In this document: positions 50,410 to 59,389 of the stretch, one piece after another
Numbering within the stretch: the first letter of the stretch is position 1
How the letters are laid out: each line of letters begins with the position of its first letter
Origin: Siphonodentalium dalli
Taxonomy: Eukaryota > Mollusca > Scaphopoda > Gadilida > Siphonodentaliidae
Assembly: GCA_032622095.1 (NCBI GenBank)
Contig: CP136064.1
Span: forward strand, 7,371,512 to 7,435,511
DNA: 64,000 bases
Direction: 5' to 3'
Translations under genes and position numbers: made by a program
The notes under the pieces: generated by a model
Database searches by the model: none
The model's input: only the letters and a program-made list of their open reading frames with translations
What the model was told of the DNA's origin: nothing

Positions 50410-50934
50410 TTATTCTGAAAGTAATTCAAGTTCACATATGGTAGGATATACAATATTTAACATCTGCTTTTCACTTTTAATGCCCGTAATCACAATTTTT
50501 CCATTATGAAAGCATGTAAAATGTATTTTCTCACGTCTGAACATTGCCGCAGGGAACAGCTCTAATTCGTAAGAACATTCCATAAGTTTCACTAAAATGT
50601 TTAAGTCAAGTTTTCCATTTAACTGACAAAATGCAGACATTGTCAAAATTTTTATGGAATTTAATCTCACTCGCCAACCACATTTTTGAATATGTCGAGC
50701 GTACCGACGCAATCGAACTCGTGTCTGTTTGACACTATCAGAAAGCCCGTTAACAACGATTTTACCCGTGTTAAACACGAGGCAACATCCACCGAATTTA
50801 GAATGTTTCCATACAACTCCGCTAAACTTTTTGGAATTGTATTCAATGTTTGAACAGCCGAGTGTCAAATCCCTTAGATTAATAGAACAGTTCAAATCTG
50901 CAGAACATACGACATTAGTTATTCGTAGCATCAT
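50410..50934 (-). CDS. TATA-binding-protein-like protein encoded by the Polinton
   Basis: 174 codons with the two-fold saddle repeat of TBP. Repeat 1 runs from ITNVVCSADLNCSINL through EYNSKKFSGVV, LVFNTGKIVVNG and RRYARHIQKCGW. Repeat 2 runs through SYELELFPAAMFRR, FTCFHNGKIVITG and YPTICELELL. The four Phe residues that kink TATA DNA in TBP all align: F37, F54, F127, F142 (spacing 17 in repeat 1 as in eukaryotic TBP; 15 in repeat 2). TBP nucleates transcription complexes (family knowledge). Here it may direct transcription of the element's own genes, which is inference. It begins 11 bp after the stop of the PC4-like gene on the same strand, suggesting co-expression. It has no acidic or Gln-rich N-terminal tail and is strongly diverged from host TBP. 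Confidence 0.92.
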   Translation of the reverse strand: MMLRITNVVCSADLNCSINLRDLTLGCSNIEYNSKKFSGVVWKHSKFGGCCLVFNTGKIVVNGLSDSVKQTRVRLRRYARHIQKCGWRVRLNSIKILTMSAFCQLNGKLDLNILVKLMECSYELELFPAAMFRREKIHFTCFHNGKIVITGIKSEKQMLNIVYPTICELELLSE

Positions 50935-50945
50935 AGGAGTAATGT

Positions 50946-51557
50946 TTAGATCAATGTCTGCATCCGGTTAATCAAACACGTTCTATCGCCGTTGGGGCAG
51001 CATTCCATACATCTTAAAGATCCTTCCTGGTTTTGGTGATCGTCGGTCAAATAGCACTGCACAGTCTGATCAATTTCAGGAATATTAGCACACAGGACGA
51101 ATATAGCTCCAACTAGTTCTTCAAATTGGTCGAATGTCAGAGATATTCCGTATTTGGTTGCACACAAATCATCTGAATGTTCAGGCAGCCAATACCTGCG
51201 AATGTCAACACGCGGGATGCCGCTCTTTATCGTAATGAAGAAATTCCCTCCGATATGACGTCTCATGAATACATCGTCTTCACCGGTACGATAACTGACC
51301 ACTTCTTGATGTATATCTGCTAAGTAAGATTTCAACTCTTTGAATCTCCTTAGATTTAATGTTATTCCAGATTTTGTCGGAAATTTATGGCCCGCAGAAC
51401 TTTCACCGCACTCTCGTATGTGTATATACAGATTTCCCTGGAATCGGCCGTCAAATAGGAAAATGTCATTTCCTAACGGGGCCAAGCATTGTGGATGGAA
51501 CGCCCTCTCGTTGGTTTCAGTCCGTTGGTTTCCTTCAACATCGGGTTGATCAGTCAT
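50946..51557 (-). CDS. Double PC4-like (SUB1/p15) protein encoded by the Polinton
   Basis: 203 codons from the ATG at 51557 (MTDQPDVEG); codons upstream of it look non-coding. Two PC4-type domains follow. One has FLFDGRFQGNLYIHIRE, then PTKSGITLNLRRFKELKSYL. The second has VFMRRHIGGNFFITIKS, VDIRRYW, then ATKYGISLTFDQFEELVGAI. Human PC4 has the same order: a strand ending in IDIREYW, then KGISLNPEQWSQL. PC4 binds single-stranded DNA and assists transcription as a dimer (family knowledge); fusing two domains could replace dimerisation. The C-terminal tail is Cys-rich (CMECCPNGDRTC). Adjacent to the TBP-like gene. Confidence 0.85.
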   Translation of the reverse strand: MTDQPDVEGNQRTETNERAFHPQCLAPLGNDIFLFDGRFQGNLYIHIRECGESSAGHKFPTKSGITLNLRRFKELKSYLADIHQEVVSYRTGEDDVFMRRHIGGNFFITIKSGIPRVDIRRYWLPEHSDDLCATKYGISLTFDQFEELVGAIFVLCANIPEIDQTVQCYLTDDHQNQEGSLRCMECCPNGDRTCLINRMQTLI

Positions 51558-51662
51558 TGTTTTTTTATTTTGAACCTGGAAAATAAGAAAACAAAACATT
51601 ACTTATCAGTTACACATCGAGAATACAAAAGTCCGAAAGGAGTCCGCTCATGCGTTTGATGG

Positions 51663-51808
51663 ATGTTGGGTGTGGGGGGAGGCCCGCCCCCGCCCGCCCT
51701 GGGGAGGGGGAGGCCCGCCCGCCCCGCCCGCCCGCCCGCCCTGGGGAGGGGAGGCCCGCCCGCCCCCGCCCGCCCTGGGGAGGGGGAGGCCCGCCCCCCC
51801 CGCCCGCA
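51663..51808. repeat. GC-rich minisatellite (gcccgccctggggaggggga-like unit)
   Basis: About four imperfect units of ggaggcccgcccgccc-type sequence of roughly 40 bp. Its base composition is unlike the AT-rich element around it. The frame across it is open but low-complexity. Confidence 0.85.
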
Positions 51809-51852
51809 TACTCAATAAGAATAAGAAAATTGAGTCATTGAGTCAGTTCATT

Positions 51853-52215
51853 ATGGAGAGAATACTACCCGCAGAAATACTGGAGAAAATATACAATCAG
51901 CTAATTGAAATGTCAACTATAAATCCAGAAATAAAAAAACAACTACTACACAATTGGTTTATAAGAGAAATTAAAATAATACTGAAGAATATAGATGAAG
52001 GATATTTTCCTGTACAACGATTGAAATCTTTGATTGCTAGGTCTGAATTTGAAACTGATTTCTTACAGGATATATTGAATCAAATGTATTCAAATCGCTG
52101 GGTATTTAGAGGCGTTCCTAAAAACAAAATACATGACATTCGTGAACTTATTGGAGATAACTTTGTGAGATTTGCAGAATACCGAGACTGGGTTTTTCAA
52201 TCAGAGAAGTTTTGA
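51853..52215 (+). CDS. Polinton accessory frame, F-box-like start, unknown
   Basis: 120 codons from the first ATG after the GC-rich repeat. The start RILPAEILEKIYNQL resembles the opening helix of F-box proteins (LPxEILxKI), but the rest (REIKIILKNIDEGYFPVQRL, MYSNRWVFRGVPKNKIHDI) matches nothing I know. The frame is read on the + strand within the - strand block, so it may be an accessory gene. A second frame overlaps its end. Confidence 0.45.
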   Translation: MERILPAEILEKIYNQLIEMSTINPEIKKQLLHNWFIREIKIILKNIDEGYFPVQRLKSLIARSEFETDFLQDILNQMYSNRWVFRGVPKNKIHDIRELIGDNFVRFAEYRDWVFQSEKF

Positions 52216-52414
52216 AGAAGTGACAATAATTCATGGATATATCATTCTCCGTGAACCGGGTACACTGTTCACGATTGAACAAATACTTAACAGCGGCGTG
52301 ATTTTGGATTACATTTCTACAAGTAAATCGAAATATATTTCAGAATTAGAGAATGAATTAATCTGGTCATTCGGAATAATCTGGAATTATGGTGACTCTT
52401 CGTTGAGAAAATAA
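52172..52414 (+). CDS. Polinton accessory frame, unknown
   Basis: 80 codons overlapping the previous frame, with FEEVTIIHGYIILREPGTLF and ELENELIWSFGIIWNYG. The composition is protein-like and the frame is followed by an A-run. No family recognised; it may belong functionally with the preceding frame. Confidence 0.35.
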   Translation: MQNTETGFFNQRSFEEVTIIHGYIILREPGTLFTIEQILNSGVILDYISTSKSKYISELENELIWSFGIIWNYGDSSLRK

Positions 52415-52802
52415 AAAAAAAAATAGTTGTTTTTGGTTTAAGTATAAACCAAAAATGAGATTGTACTGGAGGTAAAAAATGTAATGATAGAAATCATAAT
52501 TCATAACTAACCTGTATAGAATATTTCACACGCACAGTATAGGACTACCGAATTTGTAATTGTGAATTGGATCGGGTAGCATTTTATAGATCGAAAAAAT
52601 GGACACCTTGGATAAATTGACCAATGACGGCCATACGTTTATAGTAATACGTGTTCATACACGCTCGATGTTATCTAACATCGAACGTGTTTGAACGAGT
52701 CTTAGTATAATCCGATAACTACCATCGATCGAATATTTACACTCTCATTACAACCTTGATCAAATATAGACGATTAAATTATATATATATTACGTACCTC
52801 GT
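52415..52802. other. Non-coding stretch between accessory frames and polymerase block
   Basis: AT-rich. It includes an inverted repeat around catcgaacgtg / cacgctcgatg (about 52660-52690) that could form a hairpin; no gene seen. Confidence 0.45.
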
Positions 52803-55544
52803 TCAATATCCATATGGCAGTGTATCCATGTTATCCAATCGTCTGCGTTTGGTATAAACAACTCGGTACTGTTTGTCCTCAGATCTGTTATATATCTTTC
52901 TTTTTCCTTTCGATCTGCATATTTTCCTTGAATTGGTTGTGGTGATGGGCACTGTGCTTCCAGATTCTAACAGCTCTTTAATCGTCTGGAAATTGATGAA
53001 CTGTGAATTTTCAAAGTTCAAAGAGAACCCCCGAACTTTACACGTCTCTTTAGCTTTATTTGTTCGATAAGCGTAATTCTTGGGGCCTCCAGAAACAAAT
53101 TCTTCGATGTATTCGTCAGGATCTAGCTCGCTGGTGAGTTGGCCCAAATAGTCGCCCAGTGGGGGATTAATTTGATCCTCAGTGCTGCTAAATACACAAC
53201 TATCCGTGTCGTAATATAATACTCTTCTGTCCAAGGAATGAATAACTTCATATAGCATTAATCGAGCGTGACACGTCGTGAATGTGGCCAAATATATGTT
53301 ATTCGCTGCTCCGCAAGGCACACAGTCTTTTCGATAGGTCCACTCCATTTGAAGAATGTCATCAGTTATGACATGAACATTTTCCATTTGTTTCATTGGA
53401 TTTGAAATGAGCTGGAATAGATTGTCTTGTTCCGATTCATGGAAATACTCGGTCTGCTTGAAATTCTGGTTTTGGCCTAGCTTCCCCCAAAATGAGTTGA
53501 GCATGAGCTTGCTGATTTGCCTCAGTCCTGGATTCTTTTCGATGCTTTCTCTGTCCAGTAATATACCTTCGTTGTCTTTATACGATGTGATGTATTTATC
53601 CATGTCTTCGTTAGATTTTATCCAATCCGGAGGACCGCTAGCCTGCTGCTTGAACTTTAGGAATGTGTTTATATATTCCGTGAATAATCCATTTTGTTGG
53701 CTATAGTCTGACGTTTCGGTCCAATGGTATATTTCATATATTTTGAGAATCTTGTATCCCACTTTGACAGCTGTCTCCAGTTCAGGAATACACCAAACGC
53801 CGGTAATGGCTCTCTGTTGGCACGTACACGTGCAAGGTCGTTGATTTTCATTATCAGCACAAGTCCTGCACAGTGGAAACTTCAGTTTACCTTCGGATCG
53901 ATACGGTAATACGGGGTGATAGAGTCCATTAGGTGGTAAAATCTTGACTTGCGCTATTCCGAAGTAATCCTTAAGCTCGGTAATGTCATCGCCCAAAATG
54001 ATTTTAGGGTGTCCAATCGGATAGCGAGAGTATTTGAGCACACTTGGATACAGCGACGTGAAATCAAAATAGTGTATTTTCTCACCAACGGCAGCTTTGT
54101 AGTGTAATTTAGTTGCATTCGTTCTGCCGCCGAAGAAACTGTCTCTAGGCTCTAGCCGCTCAACAATGTCTAAACTAGCGATGAAGTCACGAAGCTCCGG
54201 ATTAGTCTTTCGAGCAGCGACGAACTCGTGTTCCCAAATGCACACATATTTCATGCCTCGACTTTCTATAAACTTCTTCTTTTTCTGTGTGAGTCCGTAT
54301 AATTCATTAGGTGTCTGGTTGGTTATCGGATTCTTGACTATGTCTCTGTCGTGACTCAGACAAAGTTCACATCCATGGAATTGACAGCCGTGAAATTCGA
54401 ATGCCGTGTTTAATTCTTCGCAATAACCATCCAATCTGTACTTTGCATCATCGAGTTTCTTTTCACGGCCGTTCAATGCGTGAGTTATGTGAACTTTGTC
54501 TTTGAACATCAGCCATTCCAGCCATTGAATAGAACTTTTGCTGTATTGATCTTTATACGATGTCTTGGGGATTCGAGCTATCTGGGATTTGAGAAATTCT
54601 TTCTCACGAATTTGGACGCCGCGTTCATCTTGAAGTTTTGTGTCTTGAACCCATTCACCTTTGTATAAAATAGACAAGGTTCCATCTTTACATTTAGCAG
54701 GAAGCCACGTTTTCCCTTCGGTACTTAGACGCACTCTCCATTCCTCGTCGACGAATTTCGTTCTGAATATACCCATACATACCGATGCGATTGTAACGTA
54801 TTGGAATGGATCAACCGCACCGACCAGTTTGAACTTCATATCGCCAGAAAACTCGTCAATTACGGGTTGTATATTTCCAGTCGCATTCATGATGTGGGTT
54901 CTGAATTTTATGCAAGCTTGTCTCAAAATATTGACATCACTACGACAATAATCCGATAATTCTTTCTTGAAGATGAAAACTGCATTTGTTTGAGCAGCGT
55001 GCCATTTCGTGAAGTCTTTTCGTTCAGCCACACTCATATAATCAGCGCCGTAATATTTGGCATCCGGATAGGGTCCTTCATAATTCTGGTTGGCTGATTT
55101 ATTGAAAAAGTGCGGGAACCATCCTTTTTTCTCGCCATCAAGACCGAAAGTTTTCGGTAACAGTGCCAGCTTCATTGGTAGAAAGCTGAGACTGTCCAGT
55201 ACTTTTATATGAAGATCTTTTTCCACGTATAGGTACATCAATTTGGATCCATTATATATAACTTTGGATTGATCAATGAGATATTCCATGAGAAAATATC
55301 CATCGTAACCCTTGAAGTTGTGAGCCAGTGCTATGAACCCTTTGTGTTGTTCCGAGAATAACCATTTTCCAAACTTTTCACCGGTATCAGGACCGCTAAA
55401 TATAACCTCTCGGAGTCCGCATGTATCCGAACATAAATTTCGGTCACTCTTCTTTTTCTTCTTCTTGTCATCACTGTCGATACACGCATCACATAGAGGT
55501 CCGCAATTTCTACAGTTCGGTTTCACTTCCAACGATTCATGCAT
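52803..55544 (-). CDS. Polinton DNA polymerase B, main block (exonuclease II/III and polymerase domains)
   Basis: 913 codons. Visible motifs in order: ExoII-like HNFKGYDGYFLMEYL (about residue 74), ExoIII-like YCRSDVNILRQAC, polymerase motif A DFTSLYPSVLKY, motif B KLMLNSFWGKLGQN, and motif C YYDTDSCVF. These are the residues of family B, protein-primed polymerases of Polintons and adenoviruses (family knowledge), which copy the element from a terminal-protein primer. An upstream coding block on the same strand (56249-58015) holds the first exonuclease motif. Whether the two are exons or separate pieces cannot be settled from sequence alone. Confidence 0.93.
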   Translation of the reverse strand: MHESLEVKPNCRNCGPLCDACIDSDDKKKKKKSDRNLCSDTCGLREVIFSGPDTGEKFGKWLFSEQHKGFIALAHNFKGYDGYFLMEYLIDQSKVIYNGSKLMYLYVEKDLHIKVLDSLSFLPMKLALLPKTFGLDGEKKGWFPHFFNKSANQNYEGPYPDAKYYGADYMSVAERKDFTKWHAAQTNAVFIFKKELSDYCRSDVNILRQACIKFRTHIMNATGNIQPVIDEFSGDMKFKLVGAVDPFQYVTIASVCMGIFRTKFVDEEWRVRLSTEGKTWLPAKCKDGTLSILYKGEWVQDTKLQDERGVQIREKEFLKSQIARIPKTSYKDQYSKSSIQWLEWLMFKDKVHITHALNGREKKLDDAKYRLDGYCEELNTAFEFHGCQFHGCELCLSHDRDIVKNPITNQTPNELYGLTQKKKKFIESRGMKYVCIWEHEFVAARKTNPELRDFIASLDIVERLEPRDSFFGGRTNATKLHYKAAVGEKIHYFDFTSLYPSVLKYSRYPIGHPKIILGDDITELKDYFGIAQVKILPPNGLYHPVLPYRSEGKLKFPLCRTCADNENQRPCTCTCQQRAITGVWCIPELETAVKVGYKILKIYEIYHWTETSDYSQQNGLFTEYINTFLKFKQQASGPPDWIKSNEDMDKYITSYKDNEGILLDRESIEKNPGLRQISKLMLNSFWGKLGQNQNFKQTEYFHESEQDNLFQLISNPMKQMENVHVITDDILQMEWTYRKDCVPCGAANNIYLATFTTCHARLMLYEVIHSLDRRVLYYDTDSCVFSSTEDQINPPLGDYLGQLTSELDPDEYIEEFVSGGPKNYAYRTNKAKETCKVRGFSLNFENSQFINFQTIKELLESGSTVPITTTNSRKICRSKGKRKIYNRSEDKQYRVVYTKRRRLDNMDTLPYGY

Positions 55545-56248
55545 GCATTCGTAGCAAGCTGTTTGGGCGACGAGGAAGTTCGGTGTATGCTGGACTTTTC
55601 CGCACCATGTTTTTAAACAGTTCTGAAAAGTAATAATTGAACGTTTTAACCTCTAGCTTTATCGATAATAAAAAACAAAATAAAACGTCTACACTTTGTT
55701 TAAATAATTATTTAAAAAAAAAAAAAAAATTAAAAAAAAGGTTTTGGTATGGGTTCAACGTTAATAAAGAGCGTTGACGTATTACTATTGTTTGTTGGTT
55801 GATCCTAAAAAATTACTCGTTCCAATCTACGTGTCAATATTATAAATGTATATCATGATCCGACATATAGCCTGTATAATTAACGATTCAAGCACACAGC
55901 TATCAAGTTAAATAAAGTTAAAACAATTATATATTATGTTAGTTTACTATATAACAATTACAAAATGTCTTTTCACAAAAAAATATGTTACACATTTTTT
56001 CAATGTGTCAAGAATTAAAAAAGTTAATTACTCGGTTTAACATCTGTGACTCAGTTGAATTTTAATATTGAGACCCCTTAACTTTGGTCGAATTCAAGTA
56101 TGTAATTGTTATATGGTAATATAACACGCGAGGTAACAGCTAAAGAGCGTTCAGCGATAATCTAATTTAAAAAAAATGAAAGAGCGTCTCTACTTATGCG
56201 CGCCTTTAATAAAGAGCGTTACGTTATCACGATTTCGACTGTAATGTG
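55545..56248. other. Non-coding stretch between polymerase blocks
   Basis: AT-rich, with poly-A/T runs and several copies of an aataaagagcgtt-like motif (about 55761, 56141, 56178, 56206). No independent gene seen. Confidence 0.5.
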
Positions 56249-58015
56249 TTACATATATATATATATTACAATTAGGTTAAGACTCACCTGACACTTAGCA
56301 CATTTCTTGCATATATGATCCTCTTTACAGTCCTGGCAATCCTTCGTATGTAAAGGTGCATATCCTTCAGAACATTCCAATATATCATGTTGAATGGTTT
56401 CGAAGTCGAAGAAACAGAATTTAGCTCTTTCATCATCAGTAACGGGAGGTATGGCCCTTACATAGCATTCGTGTGGTCCCATTGTGTATTTGTCACACGA
56501 TCTACAAAATGTTTCTCCGCACACGTGTTGATTCGGACGTCTTTTCCGTCTCTCCATGACTTTTGTACAGTCCAAACATTTCCACCATTTTTGACAAGGA
56601 GCTGTGGTTTCTCCCGAAGCTTGATTAATAGGTTTTGCTTTATGACGCACGAAACATTGATGAGACATACACGTCATATTACAATCTGAACAATGTTCTT
56701 TGTTTCCACTTTGTTCACATTTATCACTTTTACACACGAAACAGGTGTGTTCACAATAATGCGTTCCTTTGGTTGAATAATGTTTTAAACAATGCACACA
56801 GAAATATATTGCGCTAAAGAATCCCGTTATGGATTGTATAGCGTGGAAATGTTCATTAGCAGTGAGATATAAATATATCACGGGTCTTTCTATACCGTCT
56901 GTAGGCGCGCTGGTAATGAATTTATTACCCAGTCTAGCACTGACGACTAGTATTGTCAAATTCAGAGTTTCCTCGAATGCTTTTAGATCTGCTAAACTGG
57001 CTGGTCTGTCTGTTGATACACCTGCGATGACACTAATTGCTTTGGCTAATTTTCCTTGCTCCGTACGTTTTTGGTGCCGCACATTTTTGTAATAATTGAT
57101 CGGTACTTTTCTGTATTCCATGATGAGTTGTAAATTATTTCTGGTTCCTCTATTCTGTGTTATTTCCATCCATTCATCAGGACTGCAAATATTTAATTTA
57201 CACCAACATGTGGCGATAGCCCGTGCCATACACATATTGTCGGTATTTTCAATCGTAACGATCGATGTTTTATTTCTTAGAATGTCACTTTCATCATGTA
57301 AAGCCGTTATCCTCCTCCGTGCTCCGCCTTTAGGTAACTCGATGGTGCCTATATCTATTCGGAAACTTTGATTAACAGTCAGTGTTTGGTTGCTGTTCAA
57401 AACGAGTTCGATTCTGTCAATCACAGTGTTAGCATTTAACGTTTGCAACGTTTGTAACGGAACTACTATAGGGTTGTCCAAACTCTCATGGTGAATGATA
57501 ACTCTGCCAAGATCATTGTCAGCCAACTTTCCACGAGCTCTTTGAATAGTGTCCTCGAACATTGAATGTAGATTCCTGTATATGTCGATTAACTTTTTCT
57601 CTTTGTAAATTTCATCTAATTTGATCTCATATGTTCTCTGTGTTGCCAAATTGTTTCCGAAGATTCGTTCACTCCTTTTGCGAATGCTATATCCAGTTAT
57701 TTGATTATCAGAACTGTCGGCTGTTTGATTGTCTGATTTTACAGCTCCTTCTTCGTCTTCTCGGTTTTGTAATCCTGATGGTCCAGCTGTACCGGGTTGT
57801 GAGTTGTTAACATCATTTTTAGACGCATCATGTTCTCCGTATCCGATTTGGTTCGGCCATGGGTCATCTCCTGAACAAAGCGTAGATGCTTCAATTATAT
57901 CTTCATCCAGTTGATAAGCTACGATAGCCTTGTCGTATTCTTCGATGTCTTGCAGAATACATTCTATTTCATAAATTTCATCCACTGTCAGAGGTGTCAT
58001 TATTTCTTCAGCCAT
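56249..58015 (-). CDS. Polinton DNA polymerase B, N-terminal block
   Basis: 588 codons. The first half has no clear domain, as is usual for the N-terminal region of Polinton polymerases, where the terminal-protein-like part is thought to lie. Then come Cys/His-rich clusters (CVHCLKHYSTKGTHYCEHTC, CSDCNMTCMSHQCF, CRSCDKYTMGPHEC), and finally the ExoI motif FCFFDFETIQHD. It begins about 245 bp inside the right TIR on the - strand. Confidence 0.88.
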   Translation of the reverse strand: MAEEIMTPLTVDEIYEIECILQDIEEYDKAIVAYQLDEDIIEASTLCSGDDPWPNQIGYGEHDASKNDVNNSQPGTAGPSGLQNREDEEGAVKSDNQTADSSDNQITGYSIRKRSERIFGNNLATQRTYEIKLDEIYKEKKLIDIYRNLHSMFEDTIQRARGKLADNDLGRVIIHHESLDNPIVVPLQTLQTLNANTVIDRIELVLNSNQTLTVNQSFRIDIGTIELPKGGARRRITALHDESDILRNKTSIVTIENTDNMCMARAIATCWCKLNICSPDEWMEITQNRGTRNNLQLIMEYRKVPINYYKNVRHQKRTEQGKLAKAISVIAGVSTDRPASLADLKAFEETLNLTILVVSARLGNKFITSAPTDGIERPVIYLYLTANEHFHAIQSITGFFSAIYFCVHCLKHYSTKGTHYCEHTCFVCKSDKCEQSGNKEHCSDCNMTCMSHQCFVRHKAKPINQASGETTAPCQKWWKCLDCTKVMERRKRRPNQHVCGETFCRSCDKYTMGPHECYVRAIPPVTDDERAKFCFFDFETIQHDILECSEGYAPLHTKDCQDCKEDHICKKCAKCQVSLNLIVIYIYM

Positions 58016-58087
58016 TTTTCGAGAAGTCCTGAGTAGTGATTACAGCGGCGTATATTCACTATATGGAATACAGCTTAGTAAGCTATA

Positions 58088-58095
58088 TTTTTATA
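58088..58095 (-). promoter_or_regulatory. TATA-like box upstream of the polymerase block
   Basis: On the - strand tataaaaatata lies about 75 bp before the ATG at 58015, inside non-coding sequence next to the right TIR. Assigned by position only. Confidence 0.35.
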
Positions 58096-58260
58096 CCATA
58101 AAATCCCGAACATATGCAAGCACGAATGACGTAACATTATATAAGATTATATATATATGAACGTAATGTATGAATAGGCCGATAATTGGTTTTGTACGGA
58201 CGAGGCAACATTAGTTGTTTAACTGGTTATTATTACGTAACCCTGTGTTCCCCCCGCTGA

Positions 58261-59383
58261 GAACACCTGCAGATTATCTATTTCTCTAAACATAGAATAT
58301 GTCTGAACCTATCATTGGTACAATAGCAGTGATATAATGTTACATCATCGGTGCTACCTGGAGTTTTCGGCATACAAAATGGTCGTAAGTGTGAATGGAG
58401 TGATAAGGGGTTATTACGTAATGTTGTTATAACAATGTCATAAAAGCAATTTCTATAATTGAGTGTCTCACGACCTGACGTAATATGTATGCATGTTTTT
58501 TGGATAACTAATTATCGCGTGAATGACACAGTTTATCAACCTTAATTGATACTAACTCGTTTTGTTCAGACATTAAATCGATTTGTTTTCTGAATACCAT
58601 ATAGCTGTGACCGGGGAAATAATAGAATTCATTTGGTAAAGCAAAGGTGTGAAAGACACATTGTTAACACCAATGTGGCGTGTGTGATTGAGTGTACATC
58701 GCTCATGTTCCATGTAAAAATGGCTGAGATTAAATCATCATTCATTCAATATGACAATTCATTCTGGAGGGTTCTAATTTCACATTACAATTTTCGACCG
58801 TTAGGGATTGAACATAGTACATCTCAAAACTTCCAATAATTCACGATAATACACACCTGTCATATGGGATAGAGAGAGTGTAAAGAATAAACGCTCTTTA
58901 TTATTTATGTAAAAGTAATAGTGTCTATTTTCAGGTATGACAATTATATGAACTGCGTCCGATAAAACACTGGAATGTATGCATTCATATCGATGGTCAC
59001 AATGTCCAATAAAGCTATTTCTAAACATCGATTAATAAATTCTTGAAAAATATTTGAACAAAAAATATTACGAAAGATATTACGCGCAAATAATTTAACA
59101 TTCGACATTTTTTAATATCGAGATTATCAGAAACCGAAAACTCGTTATAAATTTTTTATTTAAACAATTTTGGGGGTTTTGATAATTTGGAAGTTTGGAA
59201 ATTTTGGGGTTTTGATAATTTGGAAGTTTGGAAATTTTTAAATTTTTTGGAAAAAATAATTTTTGAAGTTTTGAATTTTTTTTTTGGGTTTTGATATTTT
59301 GGGAATATTTTAGTACAACCAATTTTAGACCCCAAAGATTCTATTTTTAGATGTGACGCGAACGAGACCCTATATCTTCTTCT
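58261..59383. repeat. Polinton terminal inverted repeat, right
   Basis: 1123 bp, the complement of the left arm. The mirrored 75-codon frame (58801-59028, - strand) and 68-codon frame (58633-58839, + strand) encode the same peptides as in the left arm. It ends in ...TATATCTTCTTCT. Confidence 0.95.
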
Positions 59384-59389
59384 CAGGTG
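59384..59389. repeat. Polinton target-site duplication, right
   Basis: CAGGTG directly after the terminal CT, identical to 43223-43228. Removing the element and one copy restores an uninterrupted 28-bp unit. Confidence 0.93.

Larger units (their letters stand above)
43229..59383. mobile_element. Polinton (Maverick), 16,155 bp
   Basis: It has all family hallmarks: termini AG...CT, TIRs of about 1.1 kb, a 6-bp target duplication, and a gene set of protein-primed DNA polymerase B, retroviral-type integrase, packaging ATPase, adenain-like protease, and minor and major capsid proteins. The + strand carries the ATPase-to-protease block. The - strand carries polymerase B and two transcription-type genes. 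The TIRs encode identical short frames and differ mainly in A/T-run length, so the insertion is probably young. The element looks close to whole, with perhaps one to three interruptions among its smaller frames. Function today is not implied. Confidence 0.96.
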
